A DNA stretch of 64,000 nt from LMUY01 sp965199555. GTDB lineage: Bacteria > Pseudomonadota > Alphaproteobacteria > Acetobacterales > Acetobacteraceae. Shown here piece after piece: positions 52,910 to 61,606 of this stretch; positions within the stretch are counted from its first letter, which is position 1; each line of letters opens with the position of its first letter. The stretch spans positions 25,394 to 89,393 of the forward strand of contig CBDASJ010000018.1 in the NCBI GenBank assembly GCA_965199555.1. The letters are read 5' to 3'. The position numbers were made by a program, and so were the translations under genes. The notes under the pieces are model-generated. The model was not told the DNA's origin and made no database searches. It saw nothing but the letters and a program-made list of their open reading frames with translations.

Positions 52910-53737
52910 GTGATCACGGGGTTCCTTGCCGGGCGGCGGGCGGCTTTCGCGGGGGCCATGCTGCTCCTGTCGACGGGCGGGGCTCTGGCCGCCGACATCT
53001 GCGCGGCCCCCGTCGAACTTACTGACAACGTCCAGCCGCTGCCGCACGTGGCGGAGGTGCTGAAAAGCGGCGGCAAGCTCGACGTATTGACCATCGGGTC
53101 GGCCACCGTGTTCAGCCCCATCGAGTCGCTGCGGCCGGGAACGGTGACGAACCAGGCGCTGGGGCTGGGCGGGAACCCGCAGCCGGGTGCGCTTCCCAGC
53201 CCGTCCGAAGCCGCCTTCCCGCTGCAAATGGCGCAGGTGCTGCGGCGGGCCGTGCCCGGCTTGGACGTGAACGTGGTGGTGAAGGGCGGCCGCGGGCTTA
53301 CCGCGGTGGATATGCTGGCGCTGATCCGGTCGGAAACGGCGTCGCACCACTACCAGCTAGTCATCTGGCAGACCGGCACGGTGGAAGCGGTGCACAACAT
53401 GCCGGCGAGCGCGTTCTACGATACCTTGTCCGAGGGGGCGACCGCGGTTGCCGATGCCGGCGCCAACCTCGTCCTGGTCGACCCACAGTTCAGCCGCTTC
53501 CTCCGCGCCAACTCCGACCTCGACCCCTATGCCAAAAGCATGGAGTTGATTGCCGCCCAGCCCGGCGCCCTGTTGTTCCACCGCTTCGACCTGATGCGGT
53601 ATTGGGCCAATGAGGGGCAGATCGACCTGGAGCGTACCCCGAAGGGCCAGCGCCTCAAGGCCGTGGAGGCCCTGCATAGCTGCCTGGGAAGCAGCCTCGC
53701 CTACATGATTGCCGCCGCCGCCCGCCTTCCTTCCTGA
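52910..53737 (+). CDS. Exported SGNH/GDSL-hydrolase-like protein
   Basis: 275 residues from GTG 52910. Signal peptide ends at GGALAAD. Block-I-like strand LTIGSATVFSP provides the candidate nucleophile Ser, and VKGGRGLTAVDML matches block II (glycine). QLVIWQTGTVEAV resembles block III, where Asn is replaced by Thr. A terminal D-x-x-H is not obvious. It follows opgC by 13 bases. O-acyl transfer or hydrolysis on the same glycan is plausible; activity uncertain because motifs are weak. Confidence 0.6.
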   Translation: MITGFLAGRRAAFAGAMLLLSTGGALAADICAAPVELTDNVQPLPHVAEVLKSGGKLDVLTIGSATVFSPIESLRPGTVTNQALGLGGNPQPGALPSPSEAAFPLQMAQVLRRAVPGLDVNVVVKGGRGLTAVDMLALIRSETASHHYQLVIWQTGTVEAVHNMPASAFYDTLSEGATAVADAGANLVLVDPQFSRFLRANSDLDPYAKSMELIAAQPGALLFHRFDLMRYWANEGQIDLERTPKGQRLKAVEALHSCLGSSLAYMIAAAARLPS

Positions 53738-53820
53738 TCCCGCCGGTGCCACCGCACGGAACTGCTGAGGCATCAGCGACTTAGCATGGCATGGACGACC
53801 CCACCACAGGGAGGGCGACG

Positions 53821-53964
53821 ATGCCGACACTTCGCCGGTTGGAAGACCTGGCTGTTGATCGCTGGTTGCAGGCCAGCCTTCGGGACAGGCACAAGGCGGT
53901 GCTGCGCGAGCCGATTCCCGAATCGTTGTTGCGGCTGCTGCGGGACGATCCGGGCGCCGGTTAG
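53821..53964 (+). CDS. 47-residue NepR-like microprotein
   Basis: ATG 53821 with GGGAGGG 5 bases upstream, stop TAG 53962-53964. The sequence has an amphipathic helix LQASLRDRHKAVLREPIPES followed by LLRLLRDD. This matches the helix and the EPIP turn of NepR anti-sigma factors (vvxEPIPxxfxxLL). The usual neighbours phyR and ecfG are absent. It is shorter than most NepR proteins. The stop overlaps the fhs stop on the other strand by 3 bases. NepR function is a hypothesis; coding status is supported by the strong ribosome site. Confidence 0.6.
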   Translation: MPTLRRLEDLAVDRWLQASLRDRHKAVLREPIPESLLRLLRDDPGAG

Positions 53965-55625
53965 AACAGGCCCGTGACCCGGCCGTTCTCGCCAAGCCCG
54001 ATCGCCTCGGCAGCCGGGCGGTGCGGCAAGCCGGGCATGGTCATGATGTCGCCGCACACGGCAACCACGAACCCGGCCCCGGCCGAAAGCCTTACTTCGC
54101 GCACCGGCAGCACGTGCCCGGTTGGTGCGCCCATCACCGCCGGGTCGGCCGTAAAGCTGTATTGCGTCTTGGCGATGCACACCGGCAGGTGGCCGAACCC
54201 GGCCGCTTCCAGCGCCGCCAGCCGCCGGGCGACGGCGGGCGTCAGGGCGATGTCGCTGGCGCGGTAGATCTCGCGGGCAATCGTCCGCAGCTTGTCCGCC
54301 AGGCCCATCATGTCCGGGTAGATCGGGCGGTAATCTGCCGCCCCGCCATCCACCTGGCGCATCACGGCCCGCGCCAGGTCTTCCGCACCGGCGCCGCCTT
54401 CCGCCCAATGGTTGCACAACACGACCTCCACCCCCGGGAGGCCGCCGCGCACCGCGTCGTATTCCGCGTCCGTATCGCCGGAAAAGCGGTTGAGCGCCAC
54501 CAGCACGGGAAGGCCGAACTTCCGCATGTTCTCGACGTGCCGGGCCAGGTTGGCGACGCCGCGTTGCACGGCCGCCAGATCCTCCCGGCCCAAATCCGCC
54601 CGCGCCACGCCGCCGTGCATCTTCAGTGCCCGCACCGTCGCCACCACCACGCAGCACGCCGGCCGCAGCCCGGCGCTGCGGCACTTGATGTCCAGGAACT
54701 TCTCGCCGCCCAGGTCGGCGCCGAACCCCGCCTCCGTCACCACCACTTCGGCCAGCTTCAGGCCGAGCCGCGTGGCCATCACGGAGTTGCAGCCGTGAGC
54801 GATGTTGGCGAACGGGCCCCCATGCACCAGCGCCGGGGAGCCTTCCAGCGTTTGCACCAGATTGGGCTGAAACGCGTCGCGCAGCAGCGCCGCCATGGCG
54901 CCATCCGCCTTCAGGTCGCGCGCCGTCACCGCCGCCCCGTCCCGCCCCGGCGCCACGATCATGCGGCCTAGCCGCGCCTGCAGGTCCGGCAGGTCCCGCG
55001 CCAGGCAGAACACCGCCATCACCTCCGACGCAACGGTGATGTCGAACCCGTCCTCCCGCGGTGCGCCGTTGGCCGCACCGCCGAGCCCCACCACGGTCCC
55101 GCGCAGCGCACGGTCGTTCATGTCCAGGGCGCGGCGCCAGCTCACCCGGCGGGTGTCGATGCCCAGCGCGTTGCCCCAATAAACGTGGTTGTCCACCATC
55201 GCCGCCAGCAGGTTGTTGGCGGCCGTGATGGCGTGGAAATCCCCGGTGAAGTGCAGGTTGATCTCCGCCATAGGCGCTACCTGCGCCAGGCCGCCACCGG
55301 TGGCGCCGCCCTTCACCCCGAAACATGGTCCGAGCGAGGGCTCCCGCAGGCAGATCGCCGCGCGGCGGCCGATCCGGCGCAAAGCATCACCCAGCCCGAT
55401 CGTCGTGGTGGTCTTGCCTTCGCCGGCGGGGGTGGGGCTGATGCCCGTCACCAGCACCAGCGCGCCGTCCGGGCGATCCTCCACGCTGCGGATGAAGTCG
55501 AAGCCGATCTTCGCCTTGTAGCGGCCATACGGCTCCAGCGCGTCGGCGGGGATGTCGAGCTTTGCCGCGATGTCGGCAATCGGCCGCAAGGCTGCCCCGT
55601 CGGCGATCTCGATATCGCTGCGCAT
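53961..55625 (-). CDS. fhs: Formate--tetrahydrofolate ligase
   Basis: 554 residues, standard length. It has TPAGEGKTTTTIGL (P-loop), EPSLGPCFGVKGGATGGG, and ITAANNLLAAMVDNH. The C-terminal end is FVVAVCGDIMTMPGLP followed by LGENGRVTGLF. ATP-dependent production of 10-formyl-THF from formate. Overlaps phnW by 1 base (ATGA). Confidence 0.96.
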   Translation of the reverse strand: MRSDIEIADGAALRPIADIAAKLDIPADALEPYGRYKAKIGFDFIRSVEDRPDGALVLVTGISPTPAGEGKTTTTIGLGDALRRIGRRAAICLREPSLGPCFGVKGGATGGGLAQVAPMAEINLHFTGDFHAITAANNLLAAMVDNHVYWGNALGIDTRRVSWRRALDMNDRALRGTVVGLGGAANGAPREDGFDITVASEVMAVFCLARDLPDLQARLGRMIVAPGRDGAAVTARDLKADGAMAALLRDAFQPNLVQTLEGSPALVHGGPFANIAHGCNSVMATRLGLKLAEVVVTEAGFGADLGGEKFLDIKCRSAGLRPACCVVVATVRALKMHGGVARADLGREDLAAVQRGVANLARHVENMRKFGLPVLVALNRFSGDTDAEYDAVRGGLPGVEVVLCNHWAEGGAGAEDLARAVMRQVDGGAADYRPIYPDMMGLADKLRTIAREIYRASDIALTPAVARRLAALEAAGFGHLPVCIAKTQYSFTADPAVMGAPTGHVLPVREVRLSAGAGFVVAVCGDIMTMPGLPHRPAAEAIGLGENGRVTGLF

Positions 55626-56740
55626 CAGGCGGCTTTGGTTTGCGTCACGCCGATCACGGACAGTGCCTCCCCCATGGCGGACACGGCGTCGCGCATGTCC
55701 TGCGGGGTGATCGCGCCGATGCAGCCCACGCGGAACGAGGGCTGGGCGGTGTTGAAGAAGTTGCTGATCAGGAAGCCGCGTGCCTTCAGCGCGTCCACGA
55801 AGCCTTGCAGCGACCAGGCCGGGTGCGCCGGCGCATGGACGTTGACCACGATCGGCCCCTGCACCGCTTCCGGTAGGTATGGTCGAAGGCCGAGCCGGCG
55901 CACGCCGTCCAACAGCACCCGCATGTTCTCGGTATAGCGCGCCAGCCGCGCCGGGCCGCCACCCTCCGCATCGTACAGGTCCAGCGCGGTTTGGAACGCC
56001 GCCAGCACCTGGGCGGGGGGCGTGAAGCGGAAGCTGCCCCAGCCGACGCGCAGCGCGTGCTGGTAGATGTCCGCCAGGTCCAGCGACCAGCTCCCGGCCT
56101 TGCCTTGGCATTCGACCAGCCGGTCCACCCGTGCCACGGCGAAGGCCAGGCCGGGCAGGCCTTGCAGGCACTTGTTGGCGGTGAACACGACGGCGTCGAC
56201 CATCGGCAGCGCCGCTAGGTTCAGCGGCAGCGCCCCGAACGCTGACACCGCGTCCACGATCACCCGGCAGCCCGCCCGGCCCGCCGCCGCCGCCAGGGCC
56301 GGGACGTCATGGATGATGCCGCTGCCGGTTTCGCTGTACACCAGGGCGACGTGGCGGATGCGTGGGTCGGCATGCAACGCGGCTTCCAGCGCCGCCGGGT
56401 CCGCCCGCTCCGTTTCGGGGACCGGCAGGGTGACCACCTCGCACCCGACCTCCCGCGCCAGGCGGATCGCCCGGTCGGCATAGGCGCCCGTCGCCGGGAT
56501 CAGCAGCTTGGCATCGCGCGGCACGAAGGTGCGCACCGCCGCCTCCAGCGTGAAGTGGCCGCAGCCTTGCAGCGGCAGGGTGGCATGGACGCCTTCCTGC
56601 GTACCGGCGATGGCGAGCACGCGAGCGCGGATGTCGACGTTCATGGGCCGGAACTCATTGTCCCACGGCGCGAAATCCTGCGCCGCGGCCGCGCGGACCG
56701 CCGCCTCCGTCGAGACCGGGCCGGGGATCAGCAGTTTCAT
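55625..56740 (-). CDS. phnW: 2-aminoethylphosphonate--pyruvate transaminase-like class V aminotransferase
   Basis: 371 residues. LLIPGPVSTE, the WDNEFRPMN segment, and VYSETGSGIIHDVP. PLP residues are D163 (IVDAVSAFGA) and Schiff-base K190 (FTANKCLQGLPG). The CLQGLPG turn is PhnW-like rather than serine-glyoxylate transaminase-like. No phosphonoacetaldehyde hydrolase gene (phnX) is in the window; pairing with fhs suggests an amino-acid/C1 role. Best call PhnW family, exact substrate open. Confidence 0.82.
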   Translation of the reverse strand: MKLLIPGPVSTEAAVRAAAAQDFAPWDNEFRPMNVDIRARVLAIAGTQEGVHATLPLQGCGHFTLEAAVRTFVPRDAKLLIPATGAYADRAIRLAREVGCEVVTLPVPETERADPAALEAALHADPRIRHVALVYSETGSGIIHDVPALAAAAGRAGCRVIVDAVSAFGALPLNLAALPMVDAVVFTANKCLQGLPGLAFAVARVDRLVECQGKAGSWSLDLADIYQHALRVGWGSFRFTPPAQVLAAFQTALDLYDAEGGGPARLARYTENMRVLLDGVRRLGLRPYLPEAVQGPIVVNVHAPAHPAWSLQGFVDALKARGFLISNFFNTAQPSFRVGCIGAITPQDMRDAVSAMGEALSVIGVTQTKAA

Positions 56741-56837
56741 GCGTGCCTCGTCGTTGCTGCACCAGCCCTCGCCTGTTTGGCGGCGGAGATCAAGCGGCAG
56801 CTAGCGGGATTGCACGGGCACGGCTAAGCTCGGAGGC

Positions 56838-57200
56838 ATGCAGTTGCCGTTCACCCTGCCGGATTGGGCGCCTCCCTGGGTCGGGTTCGTCATCATCGTG
56901 GTCGGCGTGCTGTTCTTGCTCGCCTTCCTGCTGATGCCGTTCAACGTGTTCGGGCTGAAGGGCCGCCTGGATGGGGTAGAAGCACGGCTGGATGAAATCC
57001 AAAAGGAAATCCGCGCCCTGGTGCTGCGCCTGCCGGAATCGGTGCGCACGGAATATGAGCCGGAGCTAGACGACCGGCGCAGTTGGGGCCGCCCGCCGAT
57101 CCCGCCGCGCGGGGCCGAGTTGGACCGCCCGCCGCCGCCGGGGCGCCGCGTTCCGCTGTCACGCCAGGCCCGCTCCGAACCTCGCTTCGACCAGAGTTGA
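56838..57200 (+). CDS. Single-pass membrane protein with coiled coil and Pro-rich tail
   Basis: 120 residues. One hydrophobic helix at about 14-36 is followed by LDGVEARLDEIQKEIRALVL, a short coiled coil. The disordered C-terminus contains PPIPPRGAELDRPPPPGRR. No known domain. It ends 7 bases before nadK, so it is probably co-transcribed with it. Confidence 0.65.
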   Translation: MQLPFTLPDWAPPWVGFVIIVVGVLFLLAFLLMPFNVFGLKGRLDGVEARLDEIQKEIRALVLRLPESVRTEYEPELDDRRSWGRPPIPPRGAELDRPPPPGRRVPLSRQARSEPRFDQS

Positions 57201-57207
57201 CGGGGCC

Positions 57208-58020
57208 ATGAGCGTGACGGTCGTGGCGGGATCGCCGCCGGACCTGCCGCTCGTCCCGCTGGACCGCATCCGGTTCGTCGCCGCGCAGACCGCCACCGCG
57301 ACTGCGGCGCTGGCCCGGCTCGCGTCCCGTTACGGCAACGCGGCGATGACGGACGCGCAGGCCGTAGTGGCACTGGGTGGCGACGGCCATCTGCTGGAAA
57401 CCATGCATGCGCAAACCGGACAGTCAGTGCCGATCTACGGCATGAACTGCGGCTCGGTCGGCTTCATGATGAACGCCTTCAACGAGGACGACCTGCCCCG
57501 CCGGCTGGCGGAGGCACAGGCCGCCATCCTGCATCCCCTGCGCATGCGCGCGGTCACCCAAACCGGGGCGGTGGCGGAAGCGGTGGCGTTGAACGAGGTC
57601 AGCCTGCTGCGGCAGTTGCGGCAGGCGGCCAAGATCCGGATTTCCGTCGATGGCCGCGTGCGCGTCCCGGAACTGATTTGCGATGGCGTGCTGGTTGCGA
57701 CACCGGCTGGCTCGACCGCCTACAACCTGTCCGCCCACGGCCCCATCGTGCCGCTATCCGCCAACCTGCTGCCGTTGACGCCGATCAGTGCCTTCCGGCC
57801 ACGTCGGTGGCGGGGTGCCCTGCTGCCAAGCACGGCGGACGTATTGTTCGAGATATTGGAGCCGGACAAACGGCCGGTTGCCGCCGTCGCGGACGCGTTC
57901 GAGGTGCGGGAGGTGGCGTCCGTATCGGTTAGTGAGGACCGCACGATGTCATGGACCGTCTTGTTCGACCCGGATGTGCCACTGTCGGAGCGGATCATCG
58001 CCGAACAATTCACCGCGTGA
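57208..58020 (+). CDS. nadK: NAD kinase
   Basis: 270 residues. GGDGH at 57-61 and N129-E130 in ALNEVSLLR are the conserved substrate-binding residues. ATPAGSTAYNLSAHGPIV is the C-terminal block. The CDS starts at 57208, where the opening MSVTVVAGSPPD begins. Makes NADP. Confidence 0.93.
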   Translation: MSVTVVAGSPPDLPLVPLDRIRFVAAQTATATAALARLASRYGNAAMTDAQAVVALGGDGHLLETMHAQTGQSVPIYGMNCGSVGFMMNAFNEDDLPRRLAEAQAAILHPLRMRAVTQTGAVAEAVALNEVSLLRQLRQAAKIRISVDGRVRVPELICDGVLVATPAGSTAYNLSAHGPIVPLSANLLPLTPISAFRPRRWRGALLPSTADVLFEILEPDKRPVAAVADAFEVREVASVSVSEDRTMSWTVLFDPDVPLSERIIAEQFTA

Positions 58021-58045
58021 CGGGGGCAGCGTAGCGCCGCCCCCG
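58021..58045. terminator. Bidirectional hairpin between nadK and the GlsB-like gene
   Basis: CGGGGGC (58021-58027) pairs with GCCCCCG (58039-58045). Three further inner pairs (29-31 with 35-37) form after a mismatch. It lies in the 35 bases between convergent stop codons. Confidence 0.7.
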
Positions 58046-58055
58046 CTGCTTCAGC

Positions 58056-58316
58056 CTAGTATGTACGCCGGCCGACCACCGCATGGTAGATCGCCAGCAC
58101 GATGATGGCCCCGACGATCGCCACGATCATGCTGGGAATGTTGAAGCCGCTTTGCCACGGCGCCCCGGTGAAGAACGCCACCAAGTAGCCGCCGACCACG
58201 GCGCCGACGATCCCCAGGATGATGTCGAGGAACACGCCCTCGCCCTGCTTGTTGACGATCTTGCTGGCGATGAAGCCGGCGATCAGACCGAATACGATCC
58301 AGCCGATGATGCTCAT
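58056..58316 (-). CDS. GlsB/YeaQ/YmgE-family stress-response membrane protein
   Basis: 86 residues, three hydrophobic segments with the family's glycine spacing: MSIIGWIVFGLIAGFIASKI, then DIILGIVGAVVGGYL and a C-terminal helix. The function of this transglycosylase-associated family is unknown, and it is often induced by stress. Start ATG 58316 has GAGGAGTGTCCG upstream. Downstream of tyrS on the same strand. Confidence 0.88.
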   Translation of the reverse strand: MSIIGWIVFGLIAGFIASKIVNKQGEGVFLDIILGIVGAVVGGYLVAFFTGAPWQSGFNIPSMIVAIVGAIIVLAIYHAVVGRRTY

Positions 58317-58393
58317 CGGACACTCCTCTTCGTTGCTGTGCAGTAACCGGCCGCGGGAGCCGCGGTTGCCGCCCCCGCCTCGAAAATGGCTGG

Positions 58394-59635
58394 TTAGCTT
58401 GTTTTAATCAGCCGGTGTTGCTTTCGCCCGGCCGACAGCTTCAGCCCGCCCTGGCGCAGGTCCGCTTGCGTCACTACGGCGGCCTCGTCCGAGACGACCG
58501 TGTCGTTCACCCGGGCGCCGCCGCCGCGAATCAGCCGGCGCGCGTCCCCCAGGCTGCTGCTGAGGCCGCTTTCCGCCAGCAGGCGGAACACCGGGATGCC
58601 GCTCGACAGCTCCGCGGCCGCCACCTGGTGGGTGGGCAGCGTGTCCACCGTCGCGCCGGCCTCGAAAGTCGACCGCGCCGTGTCCGCGGCCGCCTCCGCC
58701 GCGGCCTGGCCGTGGGCGAGGGCGGTTGCGGCCGTCGCCAGCACCTTCTTCGCCTCGTTGATCTCCGCCCCACCGAGCGCCGCCAGCCGGTCGATCTCGT
58801 CCAGCGGCAGATCGGTGAACAGGCGCAGGAAGCGGCCGACATCGGCATCCTCCGTGTTGCGCCAGAACTGCCAGTATTCGTACGGCGCCAGCCGGGCGGC
58901 AGAAAGCCAAACGGCGCCGGCCGCCGTCTTGCCCATCTTGGCACCGGACGCGGTGGTGATCAGCGGCGTGGTCAGCCCGAACACCGTGCGCGCGTCGGTG
59001 CGGCGAACCAGCTCGACGCCGGACACGATGTTGCCCCACTGGTCCGAACCGCCGACCTGCAGCACCACGCCTTGGCGGCGAAACAGCTCCCGAAAATCGT
59101 AGGATTGCAGGATGGAGTAGTTGAACTCCAGGAAGGTCAGCCCTTGCTCCCGCTCCAGCCGGGTGCGGACGCTGTCGAAGGACAGCATGCGGCTGATGGA
59201 GAAATGCGGCCCCACCTCGCGCAACAGCTCGATATAGCCCAGCCGGTCCAGCCAGGCGGCGTTGTCCAGCATGAGCGCGCCGTCCGCCTCGTCGAACCGG
59301 ACGAACGGCTCGATGCAGCGGCGGATGCCTGCCATGTTGGCGGTGATGCGCGCGTCGTCCAGCAGCACCCGCGCCTCGTCGCGGAAGGACGGGTCGCCGA
59401 TGCGGGACGTGCCGCCGCCCATCAGTGCCACCGGGCGGTGGCCGTGGCGTTGCAGCAGCCGCAGCATCATGATCTGCACCAGGCTGCCGACATGCAGGCT
59501 GTCGGCCGTGCAGTCGAAGCCGATATAGCCGCCGATCGGCCCGGCCGCGCACATGGCATCCAGCGCCGCGAGGTCGGTGCATTGATGGATGAAGCCGCGC
59601 GCGGTGGCATCGCGCAGGAAGTCGCTGCTGGGCAT
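58394..59635 (-). CDS. tyrS: Tyrosyl-tRNA synthetase
   Basis: 413 residues. HIGH-type motif in DCTADSLHVGSLVQ, tyrosine pocket NYSILQSYDF, GGSDQWGNI, and the KMSKS-type loop KMGKT. The C-terminal S4 domain includes ARRLIRGGGARVND. Start ATG 59635 chosen over the in-frame frame opening at 59710 by homology. Confidence 0.95.
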   Translation of the reverse strand: MPSSDFLRDATARGFIHQCTDLAALDAMCAAGPIGGYIGFDCTADSLHVGSLVQIMMLRLLQRHGHRPVALMGGGTSRIGDPSFRDEARVLLDDARITANMAGIRRCIEPFVRFDEADGALMLDNAAWLDRLGYIELLREVGPHFSISRMLSFDSVRTRLEREQGLTFLEFNYSILQSYDFRELFRRQGVVLQVGGSDQWGNIVSGVELVRRTDARTVFGLTTPLITTASGAKMGKTAAGAVWLSAARLAPYEYWQFWRNTEDADVGRFLRLFTDLPLDEIDRLAALGGAEINEAKKVLATAATALAHGQAAAEAAADTARSTFEAGATVDTLPTHQVAAAELSSGIPVFRLLAESGLSSSLGDARRLIRGGGARVNDTVVSDEAAVVTQADLRQGGLKLSAGRKQHRLIKTS

Positions 59636-59757
59636 GGCGGTCGGACGCTCGTGAAGGTGTCGGGGCGGGCTAGCATGGTCGGCACGCCCGCGCACTGGAT
59701 ATCGCGTCACCCTGTGCTAGAAACTGGCCGATAGATCGCTTCGAACAGGATTCGCCC

Positions 59758-60630
59758 ATGGCCCCGCCGGACGATGTGACCCAAGCTGCCGCCTCGCCCA
59801 CAGCGCCGGCCGCCGCCCCGACCACGACGCGCAAGACCTTGATTTTCGCCAACGACAAGTCGAGCGGCAAGACCACCACCGCCAACGCCGTCATCGTCAG
59901 CCTGCTGGACCGCTATCCCATGCTGATGCGCTCGGTTTCCGTGCGCGAGTATGACCGGCAGCCCCGCCTGGCCAATATCTTCCGCAAGGAAGACGGCCTG
60001 GCCGCCATGACGCATTACGACGCCCGCAACGCCCATGCGTTCGAAACCTCGCGCGAGTTGGCACACGATCCGAACGCCACGGCGTGGGACGACCTGCTGT
60101 TCGCCTTGGGCGCCGGCGGCATGGCGGTGGACCTCGGCGCGAACATCTTCGCCGAAATCTGCCGCATCCTGGATGACGAGCCCCGGCCGATCTTTCCGGA
60201 CGGCGGCGAAACCATGGGTGTCGTGGTGCCCGTGACCACTGCCGCCGATTCGGTGGAGTCCGCGATTGCCGCCATCGAGGCGGCGATCAGTTGGGGTCCC
60301 AAGGTGCGGATCTTTGCCGTGGAGCAGGAATACCTCGGCCGGTTCGACGGCGCCGCGCCCGAATGGCACGAGTTCGTCGGGCGCATGCGGCAGGCGGAGT
60401 CGGGCCGGTTCCAGGTGGTCCGGATCGAGAAGCTGGGCGTGTCCGACATCGGACGCGTGGTGTTCCAGCGGATCGACCGCCTGGTGTCCAACGCGCAGGA
60501 AATGTTGCGATCGACCAGCCTGCAAGGCGCGGACTACATCCGGGCCGTTCGCAAGGCGCGCGCCGAAGTGGCCTGGGGCGCGAAGACGATGGACGCCGTG
60601 CGCCCGATCGCGGACTGGTTCGCCCGCTAG
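59758..60630 (+). CDS. P-loop NTPase-like protein of unknown function (deviant Walker A)
   Basis: 290 residues. After an Ala/Pro/Thr-rich 24-residue N-terminus comes a strand and loop, TLIFANDKSSGKTTTANAV. This is N-x-x-x-x-G-K-T (32-39), a Walker A with Asn in the first Gly position, like some ParA/MinD/MobB-type proteins. A possible Walker B/switch region is GGMAVDLGANIFAE, and MGVVVPVTTAADSVES follows. I do not recognise the family. Divergent from tyrS. Could be a chromosome- or plasmid-type CobQ/ParA relative; confidence in NTP binding is moderate. Confidence 0.6.
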   Translation: MAPPDDVTQAAASPTAPAAAPTTTRKTLIFANDKSSGKTTTANAVIVSLLDRYPMLMRSVSVREYDRQPRLANIFRKEDGLAAMTHYDARNAHAFETSRELAHDPNATAWDDLLFALGAGGMAVDLGANIFAEICRILDDEPRPIFPDGGETMGVVVPVTTAADSVESAIAAIEAAISWGPKVRIFAVEQEYLGRFDGAAPEWHEFVGRMRQAESGRFQVVRIEKLGVSDIGRVVFQRIDRLVSNAQEMLRSTSLQGADYIRAVRKARAEVAWGAKTMDAVRPIADWFAR

Positions 60631-60675
60631 CGCCGCGGCGCTCCTTCCCGATGGAAAGAGCGCCGGCAAGCACTC

Positions 60676-61341
60676 TTAGTCGGCGGCGAGCGCCATGGCC
60701 TTGCGGGCCTGGATCATGCCGACATGGTCCTCCAGCGCCTCGCCCACCTGCTCGGCATGGCTGGCGAAGATGTGGTCCGCGCCGGGATATACCCGGTAAT
60801 CCACCTGCACGCCCTTCTGGGTGTTCAGCTTGTCGACCAGCTTGCGCACGGACGGCTCCGGCACCAGCTCGTCCGCGTCGCCATGCAGCAGCAGGCCGCC
60901 GCACGGGCAAGGCGCCAGGAAGCCGAAATCATAATGGCTGGCCGGCGGCGCCACGCTGATCCAGCCGGAGATCTCCGGCCGGCGCATCAGCAACTGCATG
61001 CCGACGAAGGCGCCGAAGGAATAACCGGCGATCCACAGCCCCTTGGACGACGGGTTGACCATCTGCATCCAGTCCAGCGCCGCGGCCGCGTCGCTGATCT
61101 CCCCGATGCCGCCATCGTACCGGCCCTGGCTGCGCCCGACGCCGCGGAAATTGAACCGCATCACGGAAAAGCCGAGCTTCTGGAACGACTGGTACATCGT
61201 GAAGGTGATGCGGTTGTTCATCGTGCCGCCATGCATCGGATGCGGATGCAGGACGAGGGCGAGCGGTGCCCCGGTGTCCTTGCTGTGATGATAACGGCCT
61301 TCGAGCCGGCCGTCGGGGCCGGCGAACATCACCTCGGGCAT
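60676..61341 (-). CDS. Alpha/beta hydrolase (dienelactone-hydrolase-like)
   Basis: 221 residues. Nucleophile elbow GYSFGAFVG, oxyanion-region LVLHPHPMHGGTMNN, acid in LLHGDADELVPE and His in YPGADHIFASH. This matches a conserved alphaproteobacterial alpha/beta hydrolase often found next to cysteine desulfurase/SUF genes. Start ATG 61341 by protein alignment to the family opening (PEVMFAGPDGRLEGR). Divergent from cysE across 265 bases. Substrate unknown. Confidence 0.82.
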   Translation of the reverse strand: MPEVMFAGPDGRLEGRYHHSKDTGAPLALVLHPHPMHGGTMNNRITFTMYQSFQKLGFSVMRFNFRGVGRSQGRYDGGIGEISDAAAALDWMQMVNPSSKGLWIAGYSFGAFVGMQLLMRRPEISGWISVAPPASHYDFGFLAPCPCGGLLLHGDADELVPEPSVRKLVDKLNTQKGVQVDYRVYPGADHIFASHAEQVGEALEDHVGMIQARKAMALAAD

Positions 61342-61606
61342 GATATACTGATGATTCCTGAACCCACCGCCGGGCACGGCGCGGGAAAAATGCCTCGATC
61401 TGCGATAACGCCCATCCTGGCGATGCCCCACCAGGACGGACCGCGTCCCATGTGCCAGCGGCCGGACCGTGCCGCGCTTCCAAGCCGGTGTCGTGTGCCC
61501 GATGTGTCTTGACCCATCCACCAGCCACGCCCGGGGCGGGCCTTCAACCCGGGTGCCGGGCGGATATATAGAGAGTGCGACCGCGCTTTCATAACGGAAT
61601 TGACGC

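Noticed and set aside
58351..58365. CCGCGG-GAG-CCGCGG hairpin between tyrS and the GlsB-like gene
   Set aside because: Only six base pairs, no T-run and common in GC-rich DNA; too weak to call a terminator.
61342..61606. Possible RNA element or IscR site upstream of cysE
   Set aside because: There is an AT-rich GATATATAGAG near 61563 but no convincing -35/-10 pair, palindrome or known aptamer core.
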